This document shows, piece by piece, positions 8,930 to 18,300 of a DNA stretch of 64,000 bases; the stretch's first letter is position 1, and each line of letters starts with the position of its first letter. The DNA comes from Lachnospiraceae bacterium (GTDB lineage Bacteria > Bacillota > Clostridia > Lachnospirales > Lachnospiraceae). Position numbers and translations under genes: made by a program. The notes beneath the pieces are model-generated. The model was not told the DNA's origin. It was given only the letters and a program-made list of their open reading frames with translations, and did no database searches. Location of the stretch: assembly GCA_900753305.1 (NCBI GenBank), contig CAADYR010000028.1:35161-99160 (forward strand), read 5' to 3'.

Positions 8930-9625
8930 ATGCAGAGAATTTTGTTGAAATTAAGCGGTGAAGCGCTTGCCGGTGAGAAGAAGACCGGATTTGATGAAGC
9001 AACAGTTACAGCAGTAGCCAAACAGGTAAAAGAAATCGTAGACAGCGGTATTCAGGTAGGTATTGTAATAGGTGGAGGTAACTTCTGGAGAGGAAGAACC
9101 AGTGAGACGATCGACAGAACAAAGGCTGACCAGATCGGTATGCTGGCAACTGTCATGAACTGTATTTATGTATCAGAGATCTTCCGTTTTGTAGGAATGG
9201 AAACAGAGGTATTTACACCGTTTGCATGTTCTTCTTTTACAGAACTGTTCTCCAAGGACAAAGCGATCAGGGCATTGGAAGCCGGCAAGGTAGTATTCTT
9301 TGCAGGCGGTACAGGTCATCCTTATTTTTCAACAGATACAGGTGTAGTACTTCGCGCCATTGAAGTAGAAGCAGAAGTAATTTTGTTAGCCAAGGCAATT
9401 GATGGTGTATACAATGATGATCCAAGAGTCAATCCGGCAGCTACCAAATATGATGAAGTTTCCATTGATGAAGTAATTGCAAATAATCTTCAGGTAATGG
9501 ATATGACAGCATCTATCCTTGCGAGAGATAATAAGATGCCGATGTGGGTATTCGGTCTCAACGAGGATAACAGTATTGTGAATACATTAAAAGGTAAATT
9601 CAACGGAACGAAAGTTACCGTATAA
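8930..9625 (+). CDS. pyrH: UMP kinase
   Basis: Phosphorylates UMP to UDP in pyrimidine nucleotide synthesis. Amino-acid-kinase fold: LLKLSGEAL at the N-terminus (phosphate binding), GGGNFWRGR near 45, the conserved ADQIGMLATVMN block near 64, and the C-terminal AKAIDGVYNDDPR segment. The 231-residue length is normal for bacterial PyrH. It sits 20 bp after the bactofilin and 36 bp before frr; pyrH-frr is a widely conserved pair. Confidence 0.97.
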   Translation: MQRILLKLSGEALAGEKKTGFDEATVTAVAKQVKEIVDSGIQVGIVIGGGNFWRGRTSETIDRTKADQIGMLATVMNCIYVSEIFRFVGMETEVFTPFACSSFTELFSKDKAIRALEAGKVVFFAGGTGHPYFSTDTGVVLRAIEVEAEVILLAKAIDGVYNDDPRVNPAATKYDEVSIDEVIANNLQVMDMTASILARDNKMPMWVFGLNEDNSIVNTLKGKFNGTKVTV

Positions 9626-9661
9626 TAAAACAGGATATTATAGTAGGAGGGCAACCAGAAC

Positions 9662-10213
9662 ATGGACGCAAGAGTAAAAACATATGAAGAAAAAATGCAG
9701 AAGGCTTTCGATTTCCTTTTGGCAGATTATCAGACAATACGTGCAGGACGTGCAAATCCGCATGTATTGGATAAATTAAAGGTAGACTATTATGGAACAC
9801 CTACACCAATTCAGCAGGTAGGTAATATTACTGTTCCGGAAGCCAGAATGATCCAGATCGCACCATGGGAGAAGAGTCTGATCCGCGAGATCGAGAAAGC
9901 AATTATGGCATCAGATATCGGAATCACACCTAATAATGATGGTTCAGTTATTCGTCTGGTATTCCCTGAATTAACAGAAGAAAGAAGAAAAGATCTTGTT
10001 AAGGATGTAAAGAAGAAAGGTGAAGAGGCTAAGGTTGCTATCCGCAATATCAGACGTGATGCAAATGATGCTTTTAAGAAACTTGCCAAGACAGAAATTT
10101 CAGAAGATGAAATTAAGGATCTGGAAGATTCTGTACAGAAGATCACAGATAAGTACATCAAGGATGTAGACAAGGCTGTAGAAGATAAGTCAAAAGAAAT
10201 CATGACAGTATAG
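9662..10213 (+). CDS. frr: Ribosome recycling factor
   Basis: Splits post-termination ribosomes together with EF-G. The 183-residue length is close to the family norm (185). Signature parts: RAGRANPHVLDKLKVDYYGTPTPIQQ near 28-53, PWEKSLIREIEKAI, and the helical C-terminus with KDVKKKGEEAKVAIRNIRRD. The ATG at 9662 follows AGGAGG at 9643-9649. A hairpin after the gene may attenuate read-through into uppS. Confidence 0.97.
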   Translation: MDARVKTYEEKMQKAFDFLLADYQTIRAGRANPHVLDKLKVDYYGTPTPIQQVGNITVPEARMIQIAPWEKSLIREIEKAIMASDIGITPNNDGSVIRLVFPELTEERRKDLVKDVKKKGEEAKVAIRNIRRDANDAFKKLAKTEISEDEIKDLEDSVQKITDKYIKDVDKAVEDKSKEIMTV

Positions 10214-10261
10214 TCATGACAGTGCAGTTATGACTGTACATTTAACAATACATTATAAGGT

Positions 10262-10294
10262 GGGGCATGCATGAGGGATGTAATGCCCCCTTTT
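10262..10294 (+). terminator. Hairpin with short T run between frr and uppS
   Basis: GGGGCAT (10262-10268) pairs with ATGCCCC (10283-10289), followed by CTTTT. It could be a weak terminator or attenuator; a clear ribosome site for uppS follows, and no strong promoter was seen after it. Confidence 0.5.
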
Positions 10295-10331
10295 ACCGTT
10301 TATAGGCGTAAAACAAAGGAGGCAACTTCAA

Positions 10332-11039
10332 ATGAGTATACCTACACACGTAGCGATAATTCTGGATGGAAATGGAAGATGGGCAAAAGCAAAGGGACTG
10401 CCGCGTAAGGCAGGACATGTTCAGGGAGCAAAGAACGTAGAGACGATCTGCGAAGCAGCTTATAATATGGGAATCAAATACCTGACAGTGTATGCCTTCT
10501 CAACAGAGAACTGGAACAGACCTCAGGATGAGGTAGATGCCCTGATGCAGCTTCTTCGTAATTATATGAAGACCTGTCTTAAGACGGCTGCCAAAAACAA
10601 TATGAGCGTCAGAGTCATTGGAGATAAAACACGATTAGCAGATGATATCAGGGATTCAATTGCAAAATTAGAGGAAGCTACGAAGGATTATACAGGTTTA
10701 CACTTCCAGATCGCTTTGAATTATGGAAGCCGTGATGAGATCACCAGAGCTGTAAAAAGTCTGGCACAGCAGGTAGCAGCAGGAGAACTGGCACCTGAAC
10801 AGATCACGGAACAGACAATATCGGAACATCTGGATACTGTCGGGATACCTGATCCTGATCTGATGATCCGGACTTCAGGCGAACAGAGAATTTCCAATTA
10901 TCTGTTATGGCAGTTAGCATATGCAGAATTCTATTTTACACCGGTTCCGTGGCCTGATTTTGGTAAAAAAGAGCTTGAAAAGGCGATCGAGGCATATCAG
11001 AACAGAGACAGAAGATACGGACTGGTAAAGGAGGAATAA
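10332..11039 (+). CDS. uppS: Isoprenyl transferase (undecaprenyl diphosphate synthase)
   Basis: Cis-prenyltransferase making the C55 lipid carrier for wall polymers. Seen: HVAIILDGNGRWAKAKGLPR at the N-terminus (catalytic Asp and phosphate-binding RW), AFSTENWNRP near 57, and the C-terminal PDLMIRTSGEQRISNYLLWQ. The 235-residue length is normal. It is followed after 6 bp by cdsA, the order found in most Firmicutes. Confidence 0.97.
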   Translation: MSIPTHVAIILDGNGRWAKAKGLPRKAGHVQGAKNVETICEAAYNMGIKYLTVYAFSTENWNRPQDEVDALMQLLRNYMKTCLKTAAKNNMSVRVIGDKTRLADDIRDSIAKLEEATKDYTGLHFQIALNYGSRDEITRAVKSLAQQVAAGELAPEQITEQTISEHLDTVGIPDPDLMIRTSGEQRISNYLLWQLAYAEFYFTPVPWPDFGKKELEKAIEAYQNRDRRYGLVKEE

Positions 11040-11045
11040 AAGGAT

Positions 11046-11873
11046 ATGGCTGGCAAAATCAGTAAAGAAAGAACGATCAGTGGTATTGTTCTGGTCATCA
11101 TTGCATTAGCGACTATTCTGCCGGGAGGACCGATTCTGGCATTGACTCTCTATATAATATCCAATATTGCATTCCTGGAATTGACCAAGGCATGTGGCAT
11201 TCATACGGGAGAGAAACCGAATGCACTGGAAATTACAGGATTTCTGGCAATTGCAGCGTATTATCTGTTGATTTATTTTGCACAGACTCCAACCTATTTT
11301 ATGATTACCGTCATTTTGTTACTTATGGTATTAATGGCAGTCTATGTATTGACATTTCCCAAATTCACAGCCAATCAGGTCATGACAACCTATTTTTGTC
11401 TGATCTATGCACCGGTGATGCTGTCCTTCATATTTCTGACCAGGCAGTTGCCATATGGCATTTATCTGGTGTGGATGATATTTATCAGTTCATGGATATC
11501 AGATACCTGCGCATATCTGGTGGGCGTTTTGATCGGTAAGCATAAGCTTGCACCTGTATTAAGCCCCAAAAAGTCAATAGAGGGTTCCATAGGCGGGATT
11601 CTCGGTTCTGCAATTGTGGGAGCTGTTTTTGGCTTTTTCCTGTTAGATAAAACATTAGGTGGACATCAGTATGGTGTGATGCTCTTTATAATTGGAGGAA
11701 TTGGTTCTGTAATATCCCAGATCGGAGATCTGGCTGCTTCAGCGATTAAGCGTAACCATGACATTAAGGATTATGGTAAATTAATTCCGGGACATGGCGG
11801 CATCATGGATCGTTTTGACAGTGTTATTTTTACGGCACCTATGATCTATTTTCTGGTTATTTTATTCCTGTAA
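11046..11873 (+). CDS. cdsA: Phosphatidate cytidylyltransferase
   Basis: Integral membrane enzyme making CDP-diacylglycerol from phosphatidate and CTP, the branch point of phospholipid synthesis. About seven hydrophobic segments, then the CdsA signature: SPKKSIEGSIGG near 175 and the C-terminal IKDYGKLIPGHGGIMDRFDS with its conserved acidic and glycine residues. Its 275 residues are typical. It lies between uppS and dxr in the same operon. Confidence 0.95.
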   Translation: MAGKISKERTISGIVLVIIALATILPGGPILALTLYIISNIAFLELTKACGIHTGEKPNALEITGFLAIAAYYLLIYFAQTPTYFMITVILLLMVLMAVYVLTFPKFTANQVMTTYFCLIYAPVMLSFIFLTRQLPYGIYLVWMIFISSWISDTCAYLVGVLIGKHKLAPVLSPKKSIEGSIGGILGSAIVGAVFGFFLLDKTLGGHQYGVMLFIIGGIGSVISQIGDLAASAIKRNHDIKDYGKLIPGHGGIMDRFDSVIFTAPMIYFLVILFL

Positions 11874-11891
11874 GAGAAAGAAGGAGATTTT

Positions 11892-13040
11892 GTGAAAAAA
11901 ATAGCAATATTAGGTTCAACGGGTTCTATTGGAACCCAGACCCTTGAAATAGTGAGAGATAATCGTTCTGATCTGGAAGTTGTGGCGCTGGCTGCAGGCA
12001 GCAACGTGGAACTTATGGAGAAACAGGTCAGAGAATTCAGACCTAAGCTGGTTTCTCTACAAAGCGAAGAAGCATGCAGGGATCTGGCAGACAGATTAAA
12101 AGATATGCAGGTCACGATCGTACCGGGGATGGAGGGGCTGATCCAGATTGCTGAAATGGAAGAGTCAGATGTGCTTGTAACAGCAATTGTCGGAATGATA
12201 GGAATCAGACCTACGATAGCAGCCATCAAAAAAGGTAAGGATATTGCACTTGCCAATAAAGAGACACTGGTGACAGCAGGTCATATCATTATGCCTCTGG
12301 CTGCGCAGATGGGAGTATCTATTCTGCCGGTGGACAGTGAACACAGTGCTATTTTTCAGTCCATGCAGGGTGAAAAGAAAGAGCAGGTAAGTAAACTGCT
12401 CATTACAGCATCCGGTGGTCCTTTCAGGGGAAGAACCAGAGAACAGCTGGCAGATATCCGGGTAGAAGATGCACTTAAACATCCAAACTGGTCAATGGGG
12501 CATAAGATCACGATCGATTCTGCTACACTTGTGAATAAGGGACTGGAAGTTATGGAGGCAAAGTGGCTGTTTGACGTAGAACTGGATCAGATTCAGGTAG
12601 TTGTACACCCACAGAGCATTATTCATTCTATGGTGGAGTATGTGGATGGCGGAATCATTGCACAGTTAGGTACACCTGATATGAAACTTCCGATTCAGTA
12701 TGCTCTGTTTTATCCTGACAGACGCCCTATGAAGGGAAAACGAGTTGATTTCTATGAATTGGGCAGTATAACTTTTGAAAGACCTGACATGGAGACTTTT
12801 ACCGGATTGAAACTTGCACTTCGTGCAGCCAGAACAGGCGGAAGTCTGCCCACGGTGTTTAATGCTGCCAATGAGAAGGCAGTAAGTCTTTTCCTGAACA
12901 GAAAGATTAAATTTCTGGAAATTCCTGAACTGATTGAGATGTGCATGGATGAGCACAAAGTTGTAGATAATCCGAATGTGGAAGAAATTCTTGCAGCAGA
13001 AGCAGAGAGTTATGACAGAATTGCACGCAGATTTGCATAG
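11892..13040 (+). CDS. dxr: 1-Deoxy-D-xylulose-5-phosphate reductoisomerase
   Basis: Converts DXP to MEP, the committed step of the non-mevalonate isoprenoid pathway. The NADPH-binding ILGSTGSIGTQTL is at the N-terminus; the metal and substrate segment LPVDSEHSAIFQ is near 145, and ITASGGPF near 172. The 382-residue length is normal. The start is GTG at 11892, placed 6 nt after AAGGAG. With ispG downstream in the same run, the MEP pathway feeds uppS in the same operon. Confidence 0.97.
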   Translation: MKKIAILGSTGSIGTQTLEIVRDNRSDLEVVALAAGSNVELMEKQVREFRPKLVSLQSEEACRDLADRLKDMQVTIVPGMEGLIQIAEMEESDVLVTAIVGMIGIRPTIAAIKKGKDIALANKETLVTAGHIIMPLAAQMGVSILPVDSEHSAIFQSMQGEKKEQVSKLLITASGGPFRGRTREQLADIRVEDALKHPNWSMGHKITIDSATLVNKGLEVMEAKWLFDVELDQIQVVVHPQSIIHSMVEYVDGGIIAQLGTPDMKLPIQYALFYPDRRPMKGKRVDFYELGSITFERPDMETFTGLKLALRAARTGGSLPTVFNAANEKAVSLFLNRKIKFLEIPELIEMCMDEHKVVDNPNVEEILAAEAESYDRIARRFA

Positions 13041-13115
13041 AGATATAATCTGACTCATTATTTGTCAGGCAACTCATAAGATGATAGTAAGTCGATAGGT
13101 AATATAAGGAGGTAA

Positions 13116-14192
13116 ATGATGCTGTTGACTTTGATTGTATTTGTACTTGTATTTGGCGTCGTTGTCATTTCCCATGAATTGGGACATTTTCTGATCGCGA
13201 AGCTGAACGGCATCAAGGTAGTAGAGTTTGCAGTTGGAATGGGACCTGCAATCTGTAAATTCACAAAAGGAGAAACCAGATATGTACTTCGTCTGCTCCC
13301 TTTGGGCGGAGCCTGTATGTTTGAAGGCGAAGATGGCGTATATTCAGAGCAGTCTAAGGAAGAAGGTGCAGAACCTGTAAAACAGGAAGGCGCTTTTAAT
13401 GAAGCAAATGTCTGGGCAAGAATTGCGACCGTATTTGCAGGTCCTTTCTTTAACATGATACTGGCTTTTCTGCTTGCACTGATCGTAGTTGGATTTTCCG
13501 GTTCAAGTAGACCAACAGTAAATTCTCTTATGGAAGGATATCCGGCAGTTGAGGCAGGACTGGAAGTAGGAGATGTTATTACCAGAATAGATGGAGAGAA
13601 GATCTATCTACAGGGAGAGGTGACACTGATATCAGCCTTAAACCAGGGAGATACCATGCATTTGCAGTATAAACGTGATGGCAAGACATATGAAACAGAT
13701 CTTACTCCTCAATATAGTGAAGAAGATAATCGTTATTATATGGGATTTACGATAGGAGATCATGTAGACGCGAAGGGATTTACACTGGTTCAATACAGTT
13801 ATTACGAGGTTCGTTATTGGTTCAAGGCAACGATCAAGAGCCTGCTCATGCTGATTCAGGGTAAGCTGTCAGCAGATGATCTGTCAGGTCCGGTAGGAAT
13901 CGCGGCGACAATAGATGAAACTATAGAAGCAACGAAACCATATGGAATTCCAACAATGGTACTTACAATGATCAATTTTGCAATCCTTTTAAGTGTCAAT
14001 CTGGGGGTAATGAATCTGCTTCCGATTCCGGCATTGGACGGCGGCAGACTGTTGTTTCTTCTGGTAGAGGTTGTACGCGGCAAACCGATTCCTCCTGAAA
14101 AAGAAGGAATCGTCCACTTTGTCGGATTCGTCGTCCTGATGATATTTATGATATTTGTAATGTATCATGATATTGCAAGATTGATGAGATAA
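13116..14192 (+). CDS. rseP: RIP metalloprotease RseP (site-2 protease)
   Basis: Intramembrane zinc protease that cleaves membrane anchors of anti-sigma factors or signal peptides. Zinc motif HELGH in the first membrane helix (about residues 25-29), one PDZ domain in the middle (about 130-210), and the second catalytic motif NLLPIPALDGG near 305. A hydrophobic C-terminal helix ends the protein. The single PDZ is usual for Firmicutes. Its place after dxr is the conserved order. Confidence 0.95.
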   Translation: MMLLTLIVFVLVFGVVVISHELGHFLIAKLNGIKVVEFAVGMGPAICKFTKGETRYVLRLLPLGGACMFEGEDGVYSEQSKEEGAEPVKQEGAFNEANVWARIATVFAGPFFNMILAFLLALIVVGFSGSSRPTVNSLMEGYPAVEAGLEVGDVITRIDGEKIYLQGEVTLISALNQGDTMHLQYKRDGKTYETDLTPQYSEEDNRYYMGFTIGDHVDAKGFTLVQYSYYEVRYWFKATIKSLLMLIQGKLSADDLSGPVGIAATIDETIEATKPYGIPTMVLTMINFAILLSVNLGVMNLLPIPALDGGRLLFLLVEVVRGKPIPPEKEGIVHFVGFVVLMIFMIFVMYHDIARLMR

Positions 14193-14260
14193 TTGTAACT
14201 ATTCAGAATATTGACCTGCTGTTAAGAAGAACAGGTAACAAGAAAGGTACGATAATTACT

Positions 14261-15319
14261 ATGTTATATCGAGATCAAACCAAAGTAATAAAGATCGGGA
14301 ATAAGGTGATCGGTGGTGGTAATCCGATCATGATCCAGTCCATGACCAATACAAAGACAGAGGATGTAGCGGCTACTGTGAACCAGATACTGAGATTACA
14401 GGAAGCAGGCTGTGATATCATCCGTTGTACAGTTCCCAATATCAATGCAGCAAAAGCCATTGCGGAGATCAAGAAAGAAATATCGATTCCTCTGGTGGCA
14501 GATATTCATTTTGACTATAGAATGGCAATTGCTGCCATGGAGAATGGTGCGGATAAAATACGTATCAATCCGGGAAATATTGGAAGCAGAGAACGTGTCG
14601 CAGAAGTAGTGCGTGTTGCAAAAGAACGTAATATTCCAATCAGAGTAGGTGTCAACAGTGGTTCTCTGGAGAAAGAACTGGTAGAGAAGTATCATGGAGT
14701 GACCGCAGAAGGCATCGTGGAGAGTGCATTGGATAAGGTCAGAATGATAGAAGATATGGACTATGATAATCTGGTGATCAGTATTAAATCATCAGATGTA
14801 CTTATGAGCGTGAAGGCGCATGAACTTCTGGCGGGTAAAACTCCATATCCGTTACATGTAGGGATCACAGAATCAGGAACTGTAACGAGTGGAAATATTA
14901 AATCCTCTATCGGTCTTGGTATTATTCTGCATGAGGGAATTGGAGATACAATACGGGTATCTCTGACAGGTGATCCTGTGGAAGAAATTAAATCTGCCAA
15001 GCTTATTCTGAGGACTCTGGGATTGCGCAAGGGTGGAATAGAAGTCGTATCATGTCCGACCTGTGGCAGAACCAACATTGATCTGATTGGTCTGGCTAAT
15101 CAGGTGGAAAATATGGTACAGAATTACGAGCTTGACATCAAAGTAGCGGTTATGGGTTGTGCAGTAAATGGCCCAGGAGAAGCAAAAGAGGCAGATATCG
15201 GTATTGCCGGTGGTATTGGTGAAGGATTATTGATCAAAAAAGGTGAAATCGTACGCAAGGTACCGGAAAATGAATTGTTGGCGACCTTAAAGAACGAACT
15301 GGATAATTGGGTAAGGTGA
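14261..15319 (+). CDS. ispG: 4-Hydroxy-3-methylbut-2-enyl diphosphate synthase
   Basis: Penultimate MEP-pathway enzyme, a 4Fe-4S protein reducing MEcPP. TIM-barrel part begins with PIMIQSMTNTKTEDV; cluster ligands are seen in SCPTCGRT (near 265) and GCAVNGPGEA (near 300). The 352 residues correspond to the short bacterial form without the plant insert. Seen in operon between rseP and polC. Confidence 0.97.
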   Translation: MLYRDQTKVIKIGNKVIGGGNPIMIQSMTNTKTEDVAATVNQILRLQEAGCDIIRCTVPNINAAKAIAEIKKEISIPLVADIHFDYRMAIAAMENGADKIRINPGNIGSRERVAEVVRVAKERNIPIRVGVNSGSLEKELVEKYHGVTAEGIVESALDKVRMIEDMDYDNLVISIKSSDVLMSVKAHELLAGKTPYPLHVGITESGTVTSGNIKSSIGLGIILHEGIGDTIRVSLTGDPVEEIKSAKLILRTLGLRKGGIEVVSCPTCGRTNIDLIGLANQVENMVQNYELDIKVAVMGCAVNGPGEAKEADIGIAGGIGEGLLIKKGEIVRKVPENELLATLKNELDNWVR

Positions 15320-15329
15320 AAATCTATAT

Positions 15330-18300
15330 ATGGAAAAGAATTTTTTTGAGGCATTTCCTAATTTAAAACTGACTGGAGCACGTAAAGATCTGTTCGAACA
15401 GGTCGTAGTTGAAAGAATTACTGCGACCAGAAGAAAGGATATTCTTCGCATTTATATCAGAAGTGAGCGTTTGATCGAAAAAGAAGAGGTGTATGGAGTC
15501 GAGCAGGAAATTAAGAAGCAGTTCTTTCCCAAGGATAATATTATTATTAAAATATATGAGAAATTTATATTATCCAGTCAGTACAATCCTGAAAAACTGA
15601 TGGATACATATAAAGAAAGTGTTCTGATGGAGTTAAAGGACTCAGAACACATGCTGTATACAATGTTTCGTCAGGCAGATATGGAGTTCCCGGATGAACA
15701 GACAGTAAAACTTACTCTGGAGGACAGTGTGATAGCCAAGTCCAAAGAGGATGAACTGATCCGTATTCTGGATAAGGTATTGAATGAACGCTGCGGATTT
15801 CGTGTCAAGTTTCATGTAGATTACAGAGAAGCGGCTGAGAGTAAGTATCGTGAAGAGGATGAACTCAGGATCAGGCAGATGGTAGCAGGAATCACAGACA
15901 AAGTGTCCATATCAGCAGATGGAATGGTCGGAGAGACACCGACGCAGTCTTCAGGAGAGGACAAAGCGCCTGCAAAGGCTGAGAAGCCCAAAGCACCTGA
16001 GAAAACTGCATCCTTTGGAAAACAGGAGAAGAAGTTTGAAAAGGGTGGATTTACGAAGAAGAGCGATGGTTTCCAACGTCGATTCCAGAAGAAATCAGAC
16101 AATCCGGATGTTATTTTCGGACGTGATTTTGATGATGAAGTCATTACAATTGACGAAATCTGGGGCGAAATGGGAGAAGTAGTCATCCGGGGTAAGGTGC
16201 GTACTCTGGAGCAAAGGGAAATTCGTAATGAGAAAACAATAGTAAGTTTTGAAATTACGGACTTTACAGATACGATCAAAGTTAAGATGTTCGTGCATAA
16301 TGAGCAGTTGCCTGAACTTCTGGCGGAACTGAAAGTCGGTTCCTTTATGAAAGTCAAGGGTGTAACAGTAAATGATACATTTGACAGGGAATTAACAATC
16401 GCAACGGTAATTGGTCTGAAGAAAATCCCGGATTTCACCACTTCACGTATGGATAACAGTGTAAAGAAGAGAGTAGAATTACATTGTCACACCAAGATGA
16501 GTGATATGGATGGGGTATCTGATGTAAAAGATATCATCAAGCGTGCAAAAAAATGGGGACACAAAGCAATTGCCATAACGGATCATGGCTGTGTACAGTC
16601 TTTCCCTGATGCAAACCATGCATTGGATAAGGATGATACGTTCAAGATCATATATGGCGTAGAGGGATATCTTGTAGATGACCTCAAGGAAATCGTAACA
16701 GATGGTAAGGGGCAGTCTCTGGATGAAAAATATGTAGTATTTGATATCGAGACTACAGGATTTTCTCCTGTTACGAACCGTATTATAGAGATTGGTGCCG
16801 TGAAGGTAGAACATGGTGAGATTACAGAGCGTTTTTCCACATTTGTTAATCCGCAGGTACCGATCCCCTTTCATATTGAAAAATTGACCAGTATCAATGA
16901 CAGCATGGTCATGGATGCTGATACGATAGAAGTGGTACTGCCACAGTTTCTGAAATTTGTCGGAGATGCTATCCTGGTAGCACATAATGCAAATTTTGAT
17001 GTGAGCTTTATTAAGGAAAATGCCAAAAGACAGGGAATCCCTGTGGACTTTACCTATGTGGACACAGTAGGAATTGCCAGAGCACTGTTGACGGGACAGT
17101 CTAAATATACACTGGATGCAGTTGCCAAGACACTGGGAATTTCACTGGAAAACCATCATAGAGCAGTAGACGACGCAGAGTGTACGGCTGAAATCTTTGT
17201 GAAGTTCATTGATATGCTGAAGAAAGATGGGATCATGGATCTGGCTTCATTAAATGAACTTGGTAAATCGAGTGTAGAAGCCATCAGAAAGTTACATTCT
17301 TTTCACATTATTATTCTGGCAAAGAACCAGACTGGACGTATTAATCTGTATCGACTGGTATCGGAATCGCATTTAACGTATTTTCACAAAAGACCATTGA
17401 TCCCAAAGAGTCTGATCCAAAAGTACCGCGAGGGACTTATTATAGGAAGTGCCTGTGAGGCAGGTGAACTATTCAGAGCTTTGCTGGACGGACAAAGTGA
17501 TGAACAACTGGCAAGAATCGTAAGATTCTATGATTACCTTGAGATACAGCCTCTTGGAAATAACCGTTTCATGATAGAATCTGAGAAACATCCCGATATT
17601 AAATCGGATGAAGATCTGATCGAGTTGAATAAACGTGTTATCAAGTTAGGAGAACAGTTCAATAAACCGGTGGTTGCTACCTGTGACGTGCATTTTCTGG
17701 ACCCGGAGGATGAGATATACAGACGTATCATCATGACAGGTAAAGGATTTAAAGATGCAGATAATCAGGCGCCGCTGTTTCTTCGTACAACAGAGGAGAT
17801 GCTGGATGAATTTTCCTTCTATCTGGGCAGTGAAAAGGCAGAGGAAATCGTCATCACCAATACAAATATGATCGCAGATATGTGTGACAGAATTGCACCG
17901 GTCAGACCGGACAAGTGCCCTCCCGTTATTGAAAACAGTGATCAGCAGCTTACAGATATCTGTTATCGTAAAGCACATGAAATGTATGGCGAACAATTAC
18001 CGGAAATTGTTGAGGCCAGGCTAAAGAGAGAATTGAATTCCATTATCAGTAATGGATTTGCCGTTATGTATATTATTGCGCAGAAGCTGGTATGGAAGTC
18101 TGTGGAAGACGGATATCTGGTTGGTTCCCGTGGTTCTGTTGGTTCTTCCTTCGTGGCAACTATGGCGGGAATTACAGAGGTTAATCCACTTAGTCCACAT
18201 TATTATTGTAAGAAATGCCATTATACGGATTTCTATTCGGATGAAGTAAAGGCATTTGCCGGAATGGCAGGATGTGATATGCCGGATAAGAACTGTCCGG